Positions 25,929-35,160 of a stretch of DNA of 64,000 nucleotides are shown piece by piece. How positions within the stretch are numbered: position 1 is the first letter of the stretch; every line of letters begins with the position of its first letter. Source of the stretch: Shewanella benthica (GTDB taxonomy: Bacteria; Pseudomonadota; Gammaproteobacteria; Enterobacterales; Shewanellaceae); the NCBI GenBank assembly GCA_023284085.1, contig JAKVHY010000026.1, positions 1 through 64,000 on the forward strand, read 5' to 3'. The notes under the pieces are model-generated. The model saw only the letters and a program-made list of their open reading frames with translations, had not been told where the DNA came from and did no database searches. A program made the position numbers and the translations under genes.

Positions 25929-26288
25929 ATGAGCGAAATTACCCCTGAACTAGCCAGCTTTATCGAGAATGTAAAACAACACCAAGTTGTCTGGGGATTA
26001 CAAGATGAAACCGGTGAAGGCTGGGTTGTATGCGATTCATCTGAATACGAACATACTGACGTAATGCCGCTTTGGTCTTCTGAAGCGAATGCCAAAGTTC
26101 ACTGCAGTGAAGAGTGGGCAGATTATCAAGCTGTGTCGATCACCTTAGTCGAGTTCCTTGATTTCTGGGTATCGGACCTAAACGACGATGGTGTACTTGT
26201 CGGTACCGATTGGATAGCCGATCAAGAATGTTTAGAAATAGACCCTATCGAACTGGCTAAATCATTAGTCCAGGTTGAAGCTGAGTAA
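25929..26288 (+). CDS. DUF2750 domain-containing protein
   Basis: 119 residues, acidic and soluble. The family phrases are visible: 'FIENVKQHQVVWGLQDETGEGWVVCDS', 'DVMPLWSSEANAKVHCSEEWADY', 'SITLVEFLDFWVSDLNDDGVLVGTDW'. DUF2750 proteins are common in gammaproteobacteria; their function is unknown, though the fold is often compared with SseB/immunity-like proteins. The ribosome site is GAAGAGA. It lies alone, 90 bp before the zinc-ribbon orphan on the same strand. Confidence 0.85.
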   Translation: MSEITPELASFIENVKQHQVVWGLQDETGEGWVVCDSSEYEHTDVMPLWSSEANAKVHCSEEWADYQAVSITLVEFLDFWVSDLNDDGVLVGTDWIADQECLEIDPIELAKSLVQVEAE

Positions 26289-26377
26289 TTGATTATCTCG
26301 CCGTACTATTATGCTGAAATGACAGACTTTATTGGATTTCAGTCATCATATTGCGTCATATCTGTCTTGGATAGATT

Positions 26378-27046
26378 ATGACGCAATCAGTTCCCCTCAT
26401 CGATGTCCCCTTCGAGTTTCGCCATGCTTGCTGGTTCTGTAATGAACCTTCCAACTGCGTATTTGAATATCATGCCAGCGTGCATACGCCTCACTCGAGT
26501 TTAGCTGTTCCGGCATGTAAAGAGTGCCTGAAACTGGCGAAGAAAAGTCCGCTAACGTCTATTTGGGATTGCCAGCTAGCCGTCAAAGATGAATTAATGC
26601 GTATCTATGCCAAACACCTTGCCATAGGGGTTAATTGGACAGAGCAGGAATTAATCGACTCAGAGTTTTCTTGTAGAATTTTTGAGGGCTTCAAGAAAAG
26701 CGCCTGGATGATGTACCTAATTGCCCGAGATAGGATAAATGCCAATGGTTGGCCCCTAAGCTTGGACGGCGTCGACATAGATGATAGCGATTTTGTCGTT
26801 GGCTTTGAATTTGACGGGGTGAAATATGGCTCACTTGCTAAAGCCGTTAATCATTACAGCCAAACATTAGGCTTGGATAAACATTTTTTCGAAGCCGTGC
26901 TATCCCAAGTAGGTCGTAGTCGCTTCGGTTATGCTGTGCGTATCAGCCGAATCAACATAGCCTCACCTAAACGAGTAAAACAGGAGGTGGTAAAAGACAT
27001 AGCCATCGAGCAAGGCACGCCTTTAACCGACAAAACTTGGTTCTAA
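26378..27046 (+). CDS. uncharacterised protein with N-terminal zinc-ribbon-like Cys pairs
   Basis: 222 residues. I do not recognise a named family. The N-terminus has Cys18-x2-Cys21 ('CWFC') and Cys47-x2-Cys50 ('CKEC') in a treble-clef or zinc-ribbon arrangement reminiscent of HNH-like or stress-response zinc proteins, but without the HNH catalytic histidines. The rest is a mixed alpha-beta region ending in a basic segment 'SRINIASPKRVKQEVVKD'. There is no signal peptide. It may bind nucleic acid or be a regulatory partner; this is inference only. It converges on cheV with a 9-bp gap. Confidence 0.75.
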   Translation: MTQSVPLIDVPFEFRHACWFCNEPSNCVFEYHASVHTPHSSLAVPACKECLKLAKKSPLTSIWDCQLAVKDELMRIYAKHLAIGVNWTEQELIDSEFSCRIFEGFKKSAWMMYLIARDRINANGWPLSLDGVDIDDSDFVVGFEFDGVKYGSLAKAVNHYSQTLGLDKHFFEAVLSQVGRSRFGYAVRISRINIASPKRVKQEVVKDIAIEQGTPLTDKTWF

Positions 27047-27055
27047 GTGCACTTT

Positions 27056-28009
27056 TTACTCGATTCCCGCATTAACTAACTCTCTTAGCCTCTGTTGCAC
27101 CACATCGACTAAAAGATCGGGCTGAAACTTAGAGATGAAACGATCACATCCAACTTTATCGACCATGGCCTTATTGAAACTGCCACTTAATGACGTATTC
27201 AATGTGATAAAGAGATCATTCATGCGCTTATCGCTACGGATCTCATGAGTTAATTTGTAGCCGTCCATCTCAGGCATTTCTGCATCTGTGATCAGCATTA
27301 AGATCTCATCCTGCACCGATTTACCCTCATCACACCAGCCCTGTAGCGTTCTGAGTGCCTGCAAGCCATCAGAGACTTCGAGGATCTCTATGCCTAACGG
27401 CTCGAGTGTCTCCTTTATCTGCCTGCGCGCCGTCGAAGAGTCATCGGCGATTAAAATCTTACGCCCCAGCATCTCGTCAACCAAGGTCTCGTCGAGTACG
27501 CCTTCAGACAAGGTGACGTCATAATGGATAATCTCGGCCAACACCTTTTCCACATCGATAATAGACACGATTTGGCTAACCCCATCGATTTCGATACGAG
27601 TTATTGCCGTTAAATAATTATTTCTGCCAGCCGTTTTGGGCGGAGGTAAGATATCTCCCCAGGTCATATTGACAATATGCTCGACTTTACCCACCTTAAA
27701 GCCCTGAACACTGCGATTATACTCAGTGATGATCATATTAGCTTCATGTTCGCCTGTGATAGGTTTATAGCCGATAGCGCTACGAAGATCGATTACCGGA
27801 ATCGACGTTCCACGAATATTAGCCACACCGCAGATATGAGAATGGCTACCGGGAACGGCACTCAATTGAGGCAGTTTAACCACCTCTTTTACTTTAAATA
27901 CATTTATCGCAAAAAGTTGAGTGGCATTGATGCGAAACAGTAATAGTTCAAGCCGATTTTCTCCTACAAGTTGGGTTCTTTGGTCAACCGAGTCGAGTAC
28001 TTTTGCCAT
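27056..28009 (-). CDS. cheV: chemotaxis coupling protein CheV
   Basis: 317 residues. An N-terminal CheW domain (about 20-165; 'LLLFRINATQLFAINVFKVKEVV', 'IRGTSIPVIDL') is fused to a response-regulator receiver domain (about 184-310). The acidic pocket Asp189/Asp190 ('ILIADDSSTARRQIKETL') and the predicted phosphorylation site Asp242 ('LITDAEMPEMDGYKL') are intact. CheV links chemoreceptors to CheA and, when phosphorylated, tunes adaptation. It is not in a chemotaxis operon here; another chemoreceptor gene lies 28 kb away. Confidence 0.94.
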   Translation of the reverse strand: MAKVLDSVDQRTQLVGENRLELLLFRINATQLFAINVFKVKEVVKLPQLSAVPGSHSHICGVANIRGTSIPVIDLRSAIGYKPITGEHEANMIITEYNRSVQGFKVGKVEHIVNMTWGDILPPPKTAGRNNYLTAITRIEIDGVSQIVSIIDVEKVLAEIIHYDVTLSEGVLDETLVDEMLGRKILIADDSSTARRQIKETLEPLGIEILEVSDGLQALRTLQGWCDEGKSVQDEILMLITDAEMPEMDGYKLTHEIRSDKRMNDLFITLNTSLSGSFNKAMVDKVGCDRFISKFQPDLLVDVVQQRLRELVNAGIE

Positions 28010-28179
28010 TATGCTGCTCTCAAAATAAAATATTTAAAATAAAGTTCTAAAAATAAAGGGACGAATATAAAGAGCATCCCGATAAAGTTCTTGGTGATTA
28101 TAGACTTTATCACTATCTTCGAGCTGATAGAAATCAAGTTAAGCTCAAAATGATAACTAAAGCTCAGGAATAACACCCC

Positions 28180-29793
28180 CTATATTCTTGCCGCTATGGG
28201 TGCCACTGGAATAATACGAGAACCATGATTCACTACTATATCCATGATACCTAGATGCAACTCTTCCGCCACCAACTGATAAGTCGGAAAACTGGTGGTT
28301 CCCACATAAGCAAATACGTTAACCTGCAAGCCGTGTAGGCCAAACCCTTGAAATGTGACCCGTAGAGGGCTCTCATCCACTTCTTTATGCTGCTCAAGCA
28401 TCGCCGTGATATCGGCAATAATACCCTTCAATTGCTCGGATGAGGTCGCATAATCTAACCTGATATCGGCCTTGAAGCGGATTTTCTCACGCTCGGAGAT
28501 GTTTTCTATCTCCATCTCTGCCAATTTTGCATTGGGCACATGGATCAAGGTTCTGTCTAAGGTTCTTATCTGAGTGCACCTTAACCCTATCTGCTCGACT
28601 GTCCCCCTAATAGCACCAAACTGACAAAGCTGACCCACTTTAATCGGAGCCGCTGAATATAAGGTGATAGTACCGATGAAGTTTTCTATGGATTGCTTAG
28701 AAGCTAAGGCAATGGCAACGCCACCTATTCCCATCCCCGCCAATATTGCACTGGCACTGAAACCCAAATGCTCTAACCATACGAGACCGGCAAGGGCAAC
28801 AAAGATAACCCGAACAAAATTAGTCAGGGGTCCTAACAGAGAAGCCCCCTGTTGGTTATCTTGTGCAAGCCAACGCCGTTTAAGGCCCGCCTGAAAAATG
28901 CCTAACGAAGACCAGACCAACCATACGACAGCGATAAACAATAAAAAACCTGTGTTAACCATCTCCAATGCCATGGCTGAAATGCTACTGTGAGCCATCC
29001 AGACTCTATCTAATACCACTGCGATAAAGAAACGTAATGGTCCGGCAACGACATAGCCTAACTCCTCTTTAAGCGCATAATGACTTTTTAAGATTAAGAG
29101 TTTCATGATCCAGGTAATGGGGATCACCACTAAAAAAGCAGCAGCCAGATAAACCAAGAGTAAGGTGAGCTCCCACAGGTTGACTTTGAATAAACGACCT
29201 TCAGGAATATTGTCGACGAACCACTCCACCACAGGACCGTAACCGAGCTGATCATAGAGGGTCGGCACCTTGGCAACGGTGGCATTAGATATTTTCCAAA
29301 TCGACCCCTGTTGACCCGGAACGCGTTGCAGCAGCAGGGAAACTTCACTACTCTCAAGCTTTATCCGCCCAAAAGCATCCCTATATTCCGGCAACATATC
29401 GTTATCTTTTCCCCGAGGAGAGTCATTAATCTGATCGAGATCGACCCAGATGTTTCTGTCGATAATCGCTTGAAGTTTTGAGGCGTATTCGGCTCCCTTA
29501 TCTTTAGTCATCCCATCGGGAAGATAACGCAGGTCTAAGTATTTAGCCGCCAAGGCGTAATCTTGTTCGTAGGCCGCTTGGGTAAATCCTTCCAGCGTTC
29601 CCCTGGGAGTATCGCGTTTAAATTCATCCTTATATTCATATTGTTGATGCACAGAGAGCTCAGTCGCGATTTGTTGTTCACTTGACGCCCCTTTGAGTAC
29701 TCCCACCATGCTCGGCATGCCTGCGGCATTAGCATTTGAGAATAAAAACAGTGAATAGAAGAAAAGAGGGAAAACCCAATGACTAAAACGCAT
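28180..29793 (-). CDS. MscS family mechanosensitive ion channel with periplasmic N-terminal domain
   Basis: 537 residues from ATG 29793. The frame starts 60 bases earlier, but this Met gives a signal peptide ending 'FLFSNANAAG' with GGGTGG upstream. A periplasmic domain (about 25-190) is followed by four to five membrane helices (about 205-400). The pore-lining MscS helix 'ILAGMGIGGVAIALASKQSIENFIGTITLYS' and the beta domain 'IKVGQLCQFGAIRGTVEQIGLRCTQIRTLDRTLIHVPN' are clear. It belongs to the larger YnaI/YbdG-like class and releases solutes on hypo-osmotic shock. It is a single gene. Confidence 0.92.
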   Translation of the reverse strand: MRFSHWVFPLFFYSLFLFSNANAAGMPSMVGVLKGASSEQQIATELSVHQQYEYKDEFKRDTPRGTLEGFTQAAYEQDYALAAKYLDLRYLPDGMTKDKGAEYASKLQAIIDRNIWVDLDQINDSPRGKDNDMLPEYRDAFGRIKLESSEVSLLLQRVPGQQGSIWKISNATVAKVPTLYDQLGYGPVVEWFVDNIPEGRLFKVNLWELTLLLVYLAAAFLVVIPITWIMKLLILKSHYALKEELGYVVAGPLRFFIAVVLDRVWMAHSSISAMALEMVNTGFLLFIAVVWLVWSSLGIFQAGLKRRWLAQDNQQGASLLGPLTNFVRVIFVALAGLVWLEHLGFSASAILAGMGIGGVAIALASKQSIENFIGTITLYSAAPIKVGQLCQFGAIRGTVEQIGLRCTQIRTLDRTLIHVPNAKLAEMEIENISEREKIRFKADIRLDYATSSEQLKGIIADITAMLEQHKEVDESPLRVTFQGFGLHGLQVNVFAYVGTTSFPTYQLVAEELHLGIMDIVVNHGSRIIPVAPIAARI

Positions 29794-30280
29794 ATTTATC
29801 AACCACCCATTAACAAGAGACCCACAAACTCTATCACTTATTGTCACAAACAACAGTTTTACAACTCAATTATGTTTCTAGCGAAAAAGCGCACAATAAT
29901 ATAAAAATGGCATTGACAACGCCATTTTCGCCGATATAATAGTCGCTAGTTTTGAGAAACCTATATTTAATTTTATTTGTAAGTCCGACTCCATATCGTC
30001 ACTGCCTCGCAAAAATATTATAACGCCGGTTCAACTCCTCAATTTTAGTCATCTAGCTGTCATACATCTGTGTTTAACTTTGTTCCAATCGGTTCACTGC
30101 TTATTAGACAGGTTACAATTGTTAACAATTAATGATAACTAGTTTACTTGATTAAACCGTCGAAGATGGGTAGCCTCAAAACGAACTTAATGCTCATCTT
30201 TTGCTAATTGCTAAGGATTTTATTATTAAATACAACTGCTACTGATTAATGCTAGCAGTAACACATAAGGAGTATGACCT
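29794..30280. other. long AT-rich intergenic region upstream of the 57-residue gene
   Basis: No gene seen on either strand. It holds a perfect 14-bp palindrome AATTGTTAACAATT (30117-30130), which may be a regulator site. The region separates the divergent MscS gene and the small gene at 30281. Confidence 0.4.
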
Positions 30281-30454
30281 ATGTCGTACAATGTAAATGG
30301 TCACCAGATCACAGTTAGTTTTCCAGTAGATTCTATTTCTGTAAATAAATCTTCTATCGCTTTCACCGATAGCCAAGGAAAAAACCGACAGACTTTCTCT
30401 AAGCGCACCGAAGCGTTAAAATTTATGAATTGGCTATTATCTGGCAATAAATAA
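30281..30454 (+). CDS. small uncharacterised protein (57 residues)
   Basis: A short gene that a 60-residue cut-off would miss. ATG 30281 is preceded by AAGGAG, spaced 12 bases. The product begins 'MSYNVNGHQITVSFPVDSI' and ends 'RTEALKFMNWLLSGNK', with 'SIAFTDSQGKNRQTFSKRTEAL' between: an alternating beta pattern followed by one helix, basic and soluble. Codon use looks like the neighbours'. It is isolated, with over 400 bp upstream and 300 bp downstream free of genes. No family is recognised; a small nucleic-acid or protein-binding domain is possible. Confidence 0.65.
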   Translation: MSYNVNGHQITVSFPVDSISVNKSSIAFTDSQGKNRQTFSKRTEALKFMNWLLSGNK

Positions 30455-30763
30455 GTTTAAATGAGTTTTTGTCAGACCTCTCACTAGGCTGCTAGTCAGA
30501 GATTAGTTCAAGCAACAAACAGATGCTAATCGATACACCCTCTCACTGGTATCGAATGTTTCCCCGCTTATAGACAGGAAACAGATAGGACCGACACCAT
30601 AAGTCGGCTATTAAGCAATAAAGCAACTCCTACCTTTGGTTCAGGCTGTATCACTTTCACAGATACTTAGCCTGACCAAACGGTAAATACTCCCCACAAC
30701 GCATCTCATACATCCAAACGTCACTCTTGGTTCGAACAAGTACTAGCGATTAACATCATAATT
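30455..30763. other. intergenic region, nothing recognised
   Basis: No open frame of interest and no strong terminator. It lies between the small plus-strand gene and the convergent PLP enzyme gene. Confidence 0.4.
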
Positions 30764-31684
30764 TTAATCACCGTATTTCCGCCTGTATCTGGGTAGCATG
30801 GTTTCATTACCTAATAAGCCACCTTGGTGAAGATATAGAATAGGCACATCATCCTGACTGATGCTTAGATGTTGTTCTAGTGCCATCCAACCGAGAGGAT
30901 CATAAAGTAGCTCGAAAGCGATGCCACTGAGTGAGAGCATTTTCCACATCTCATAAAACTCAGGATATAATTTCCCGAAATGATACTTTTTTGCCAGAGT
31001 CACAATCTCAGGGTGGTGTGTTGGATTGTCTGACAACTCGTTAAATTGCTGGGTTAAATAGGCGCTCCCCCCAACTGCGGCGCAGGTAAGCACCCGGATA
31101 CTTATCTCTTGCTCAACAAAAAACTTATTAAGATACAGTGCCGTGGTACCGGTACCAGCAGGCAGAAAAACGACGAGATGACGTAATCCACTCTCCTTTG
31201 CCCACAGCGCTATCTCTTCAGCCAATTTAGATACTCCGAACTCGGCATACTCGCAGCGACCGCCTTCAGGAACAAAAACCGCATTGGCCTCAAGTGGCAG
31301 CACCACCTCTTGTATATAGGTGTGAGTGTCCCGGCCAGCTCTATCATCCAGAGTATCGAGTGATATGATATGTGCGCCATTGGCTAATGCCGCGCCATAA
31401 TTACCACTTGGATTCAATTTGATATGAGAGGCGATGTGATCCACATAGAAATCTAGACTCCACCCCTTAAGTTTTGCTAGCGCCGACATAGAATAGAGGG
31501 AATTAGCCTGAGGTGAACCATAGCCGATGAGCTTAGTCACTCCCGGAAAATCATGCTCGAGGAAATAGGCAAACTTTCGTGCCTTGTTACCTGAAAATTC
31601 AGGATGGAGCAGATCATCTCTCTTGACAAAAATGTGTCTGTTAAACATCTCTAGGGTATCGACAGGGGTATGGCTTAGCTTCAT
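30764..31684 (-). CDS. PLP-dependent D-cysteine desulfhydrase / ACC deaminase family enzyme
   Basis: 306 residues of the fold-type II PLP family. The Schiff-base Lys lies in 'FSGNKARKFAYF' (about residue 34). 'GYGSPQANSLYSMSALAKLKGW' is the substrate-carboxylate loop, and 'FLPAGTGTTALYLN' binds the PLP phosphate. It is closest in pattern to the D-cysteine desulfhydrase / 1-aminocyclopropane-1-carboxylate deaminase group, which break down D-cysteine or ACC to pyruvate or 2-oxobutyrate. The exact substrate is not evident. It is somewhat short (DcyD is about 330), lacking part of the N-terminal region. It is a single gene. Confidence 0.85.
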   Translation of the reverse strand: MKLSHTPVDTLEMFNRHIFVKRDDLLHPEFSGNKARKFAYFLEHDFPGVTKLIGYGSPQANSLYSMSALAKLKGWSLDFYVDHIASHIKLNPSGNYGAALANGAHIISLDTLDDRAGRDTHTYIQEVVLPLEANAVFVPEGGRCEYAEFGVSKLAEEIALWAKESGLRHLVVFLPAGTGTTALYLNKFFVEQEISIRVLTCAAVGGSAYLTQQFNELSDNPTHHPEIVTLAKKYHFGKLYPEFYEMWKMLSLSGIAFELLYDPLGWMALEQHLSISQDDVPILYLHQGGLLGNETMLPRYRRKYGD

Positions 31685-31900
31685 TTCAAGGCATTAAAAC
31701 TGGAATAGTCAGGCAATGATTTTACCATTGGCTAGGCATCACAATCGACTAAAAGTACTAAAAGCTGATAAATTTCACTAAAAGCCTCCCCACAACAAAC
31801 CATAAGCAGTTGAAAACAAGCCACTTACATGGTTGGCACGGTATTCGCTTGATAAGATTTAACAATGAAAATAACAAATGATTTTTCTCTGGAGTCATAA

Positions 31901-32308
31901 ATGGCAGTATTACGGTTAATTTTTAACATTGCTTGGTTTGTGCTTGGCGGCTTTATCATGGGATTAGCATGGTGGCTAGCTGGCCTACTCTGCTTCATCA
32001 GCATCATAGGGATCCCATTCGGACGCGCCTGTTTTGTCATAGGCGAAATGACATTTTGGCCCTTCGGTCAGGAACAGATGAACAGAAGACACCTCACGGG
32101 ACAAGAAGATCTGGGTACAGGCGCTTTTGGCACAGTGGGAAATATTATCTGGTTCCTGTTATTTGGGATCTGGCTCGCTATCGGACATATCACCCATGCC
32201 TTAGCCTGTTTTGTCACTATTATTGGCATCCCTTTTGGAATTCAACATCTCAAACTGGCCATGTTGAGCCTAACGCCAATCGGCCAAACTGTGGTGGCGA
32301 AAGCCTAA
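31901..32308 (+). CDS. yccF: YccF family inner-membrane protein
   Basis: 135 residues with two repeated YccF units (about 4-55 and 80-130). Each has two hydrophobic stretches and the shared phrase 'IIGIPFG' ('CFISIIGIPFGRACFV' and 'CFVTIIGIPFGIQHLKLA'). It is an integral inner-membrane protein with four helices. The function is not known; E. coli yccF is linked genetically to yccS. The ribosome site is CTGGAG. It is a single gene. Confidence 0.88.
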   Translation: MAVLRLIFNIAWFVLGGFIMGLAWWLAGLLCFISIIGIPFGRACFVIGEMTFWPFGQEQMNRRHLTGQEDLGTGAFGTVGNIIWFLLFGIWLAIGHITHALACFVTIIGIPFGIQHLKLAMLSLTPIGQTVVAKA

Positions 32309-32364
32309 ATAACGGCTAACGTTGGCTTAGTCAAAGCTGTGAGCCACCGTTAGCCGTTGTCCAA

Positions 32365-33153
32365 TTATTTATTGGTCGTCGCGACAGAAGTCATATATTT
32401 ATCCAAAATAGATTTCGCGTCTATTTTAGCCAGGCCAAGATTAACAATATCCCGCCACTTGTGGCCATCAGGGCTGTTTTTAAAGGCAACATATAATTGT
32501 TTCTCTTCGAGCAGCTTTGGATTTATCTGTAACTTATCGGCTAATGGCTTCAAGTCATCTCTCGCCAATATGTACCTGAGAACATGTACATCGATAACGG
32601 CGCCGTCTACACGACCTGTCGCCACCTTCTTGATATTATGTTCATCAGAGCTGACGACTTCGACGGGTTGAGTCCCCTGTTTGATCATGATATCGAGAGC
32701 GGCGGTATTCACATAATCCCTGACAACACCTAATGTATACTCATTGAGATCGATAAGTTTTGCCCAGCGGATAGGATGAATTTGTCTCTCTACAAGGCCC
32801 AGCGGGCTTACGCCGAGTGATTCAGAAAAAATAAAGGCCTCTGTAGGGTAAGAATATTCGGGTAAATATCCCAGATACATAGAATCATCTCGGCCAGCCA
32901 GCCTCACCGCCCGACTCCAGGGATAAAAGTCGACGGTAAGCTCATGGCCCATAGCATTAAGTGCGGCGCGAGTAATTGCAATCAATGCCCCTTGATCCAC
33001 CAGCTTTTTACCTGAGTAAGGGGGCCAGTGTAACGAAGTCAACTTGAGGGTATCTGACTTGGCGGGCAAGCTTAACAATAGGGCTAAAAGTAGCATAAGC
33101 CTGAGTCCGCATTTCCCTGATGAAGTGCTGAACCCGGTAAACGCAAATATCAT
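32365..33153 (-). CDS. periplasmic substrate-binding protein, transporter family 3 type
   Basis: 262 residues. A signal peptide (about 1-34, with a long n-region; an alternative Met at residue 20 would shorten it) is followed by the SBP_bac_3-like fold: 'LKLTSLHWPPYSGKKLVDQGALIAITRAALNAMGHELTVDFYPWSRAV' and 'GRVDGAVIDVHVLRYILAR'. The 'WPPYSG' start and 'PWSRA' are typical of the amino-acid-binding-like proteins common in Shewanella and Vibrio that stand without permease genes, as here. They may act as sensors or orphan receptors. It is a single gene. Confidence 0.85.
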   Translation of the reverse strand: MIFAFTGFSTSSGKCGLRLMLLLALLLSLPAKSDTLKLTSLHWPPYSGKKLVDQGALIAITRAALNAMGHELTVDFYPWSRAVRLAGRDDSMYLGYLPEYSYPTEAFIFSESLGVSPLGLVERQIHPIRWAKLIDLNEYTLGVVRDYVNTAALDIMIKQGTQPVEVVSSDEHNIKKVATGRVDGAVIDVHVLRYILARDDLKPLADKLQINPKLLEEKQLYVAFKNSPDGHKWRDIVNLGLAKIDAKSILDKYMTSVATTNK

Positions 33154-33327
33154 TCTTATTCGGTTAATGGGGATATCCTACTTAGCATCGATTTTACATA
33201 AGTATAGACAGTTTATACTTAACGGTTATCTGTAGAGTAATTAAAGCTTTGTTACAATTGTCGACTGGCATAAGAGACCTTTATAATGAGATATTATCCA
33301 ACATATCATGATTAAACAGGAGCGAGT

Positions 33328-33558
33328 ATGATACGTAAGGCGCTTATCACCATTGTCGGTGGACTACTGACTATCGCGGGTATCGCTCTGTTGGCTTTGC
33401 CGGGACCCGCCTGGCTGCTGCTACCAATAGGCCTTGCCATCTTGAGCCTGGAATACCCTTGGGCAAAAATCTGGCTTCGTAAGAGCCAGCGCCAGTTTTA
33501 TGCTTCGGCCGCTTGGCTAGATAGGAAAATTCTATTGTGGAAGATGAATCGATCATAG
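33328..33558 (+). CDS. PGPGW-motif small membrane protein
   Basis: 76 residues with two adjacent hydrophobic helices (about 5-23 and 27-45) around 'LALPGPAWLLLPIGLAILSLEYPWAKIWL', the signature of the PGPGW transmembrane family (here PGPAW). The C-terminal half is basic ('RKSQRQFYASAAWLDRKILLWKMNRS') and probably faces the cytoplasm. The function is unknown. AGGAGCG precedes the ATG. Confidence 0.85.
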   Translation: MIRKALITIVGGLLTIAGIALLALPGPAWLLLPIGLAILSLEYPWAKIWLRKSQRQFYASAAWLDRKILLWKMNRS

Positions 33559-33830
33559 CCTCTCCCCTAGTTAGTCCCTGGTTAAATGAGTCACTGACTT
33601 AGTCTACTCAGTAAATATCAACCCCTAGATCACAAACATCAACAGAGCGTGACCTGCACGCCTCTGCCTAACTAAGAGTTAGCATAGAGTCTGAGATCTG
33701 CTTCACAATTACTTAATCCAAAGATACGATAGACTCTATCGAAACAAAGCGTTACCGCCTTCATTGGTGAAGGAATAAGATAGCCTCATAAAATACCCAC
33801 ACAAAAAACAAGTATTTAATGAGGTCTAGT

Positions 33831-34820
33831 ATGAAGCAACTTTCTTGTGTTTCTCTCGCCATTCTCGCAGCTATCAGCACTGCTGCCATGGCTCAGGAAC
33901 CTATCCAGATTATTGAACCTGCAAAAATCACAGCACCAAAAAAAGTCGAATTAGGCAAGATGCTCTTTTTCGAACCCAGACTCTCAAAATCTGGCTTCAT
34001 CTCATGTAACTCATGCCACAACCTGTCATTAGGTGGCGTCGATGCACTGCCCACATCCATAGGTCACAACTGGCAACAAGGCCCCATTAATTCGCCAACC
34101 GTACTCAATGCAGAATACGGTTTAGCCCAATTCTGGGATGGGCGAGCCAAAGATCTTCAAGCGCAAGCCGGTGGCCCTATCGCTAACCCAGGAGAGATGG
34201 GGTATACCCATGAACTTGCTGTCTTGACTGTAAATTCTATGCCTGCATATCAGGAAAGATTTGCTGCAATATATGGTAAAGATGCTGTCAATATCGATAA
34301 TATTACCGATGCAATTGCGGAATTTGAAAAGACGTTAGTGACACCAAATAGCCCGTTCGATCTATATCTTCAAGGTGACAAGTCAGCAATCAGTGCAGAG
34401 GTCAAATCTGGTTATCAATTGTTTAAAGATAAAGGCTGTACTAGCTGTCACAACGGACCCGCTGTCGGCGGCACCATGTATATGAAGATGGGGCTCGTCA
34501 AACCATTCCATACCAAAAATCCCGCCCAGGGCCGTAAGGCTGTTACAGGTAACGAAGCCGATAAATTCGTATTTAAGGTGCCAACACTCAGAAATATCGA
34601 GTTGACCTATCCCTACTTCCACGACGGAGCAACTTGGACACTGGAAGAAGCGGTGAATACCATGGCAGAGATCCAATTAGGACAGGAGTTAACTGCGGCC
34701 GAAACCAAAGAGATGGTGGCTTTCCTTAAGTCTCTAACCGGTGAGCAGCCGCAGATAGTGTTACCTATCCTGCCGCCATCGAACGCTAACACACCAAGAC
34801 CCGTGCCATTTGCTGACTAG
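33831..34820 (+). CDS. ccpA: di-haem cytochrome c peroxidase
   Basis: 329 residues from ATG 33831, where GAGG lies 8 bases upstream; an in-frame ATG 12 bases earlier overlaps that site. A signal peptide ends at 'AAMAQ'. Two c-type haem sites are present: Cys59-x2-Cys62-His63 ('CNSCH', peroxidatic, N-terminal) and Cys203-x2-Cys206-His207 ('CTSCH', electron-transfer). 'FWDGRAKDLQAQAGGPI' is a family hallmark. It reduces H2O2 to water in the periplasm using small c-type cytochromes. It is a single gene with its own terminator. Confidence 0.95.
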   Translation: MKQLSCVSLAILAAISTAAMAQEPIQIIEPAKITAPKKVELGKMLFFEPRLSKSGFISCNSCHNLSLGGVDALPTSIGHNWQQGPINSPTVLNAEYGLAQFWDGRAKDLQAQAGGPIANPGEMGYTHELAVLTVNSMPAYQERFAAIYGKDAVNIDNITDAIAEFEKTLVTPNSPFDLYLQGDKSAISAEVKSGYQLFKDKGCTSCHNGPAVGGTMYMKMGLVKPFHTKNPAQGRKAVTGNEADKFVFKVPTLRNIELTYPYFHDGATWTLEEAVNTMAEIQLGQELTAAETKEMVAFLKSLTGEQPQIVLPILPPSNANTPRPVPFAD

Positions 34821-34854
34821 ATTGATACCGAACGGTATAAGCTTCAGGAACACA

Positions 34855-34880
34855 AACGCCAGCATCTAGCTGGCGTTTTT
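34855..34880 (+). terminator. terminator of the cytochrome c peroxidase gene
   Basis: AACGCCAGC-ATCTA-GCTGGCGTTTTT, 35 bp past the stop. Confidence 0.85.
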
Positions 34881-34920
34881 ATGTCTGGAACATTTATGCA
34901 AGCTTGCCATGGAAGGCTTG

Positions 34921-34987
34921 AAGCTTGCTTTGTGTCTGGCTTCGCTTAAATAGAGAGTATGCACTCTTTACAATAAGGAGGCCATGG
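34921..34987 (+). repeat. 67-bp direct repeat, copy 1
   Basis: Begins AAGCTTGCTTTGTGTCTGGC and ends AAGGAGGCCATGG. It matches copy 2 (35046-35112) at about 63 of 67 positions with no gaps. It looks like a member of an intergenic dispersed repeat family. Confidence 0.8.
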
Positions 34988-35045
34988 GTCCTTGATGTTC
35001 CAGACATCAATTGGACATTTCCTACTTCCTGTAGGTCATGGATTA

Positions 35046-35112
35046 AAGCTTGCTTTATGTCTGGCTTCTCTTAAATAGAGAGTATGTACTTTTTACAATA
35101 AGGAGGCCATGG
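35046..35112 (+). repeat. 67-bp direct repeat, copy 2
   Basis: Second copy of the 67-bp element, separated from copy 1 by 58 bp. Both are in the same orientation in the gap between the peroxidase and the DUF6508-like gene. Confidence 0.8.
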
Positions 35113-35160
35113 ATGGCTAAAACCTAGCTTATACCCTAACTCTTTTAGCCCTACAGCCTA

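Noticed and set aside
31933..32319. 128-codon frame overlapping yccF
   Set aside because: Out-of-frame shadow; yccF itself has the repeated IIGIPFG signature.
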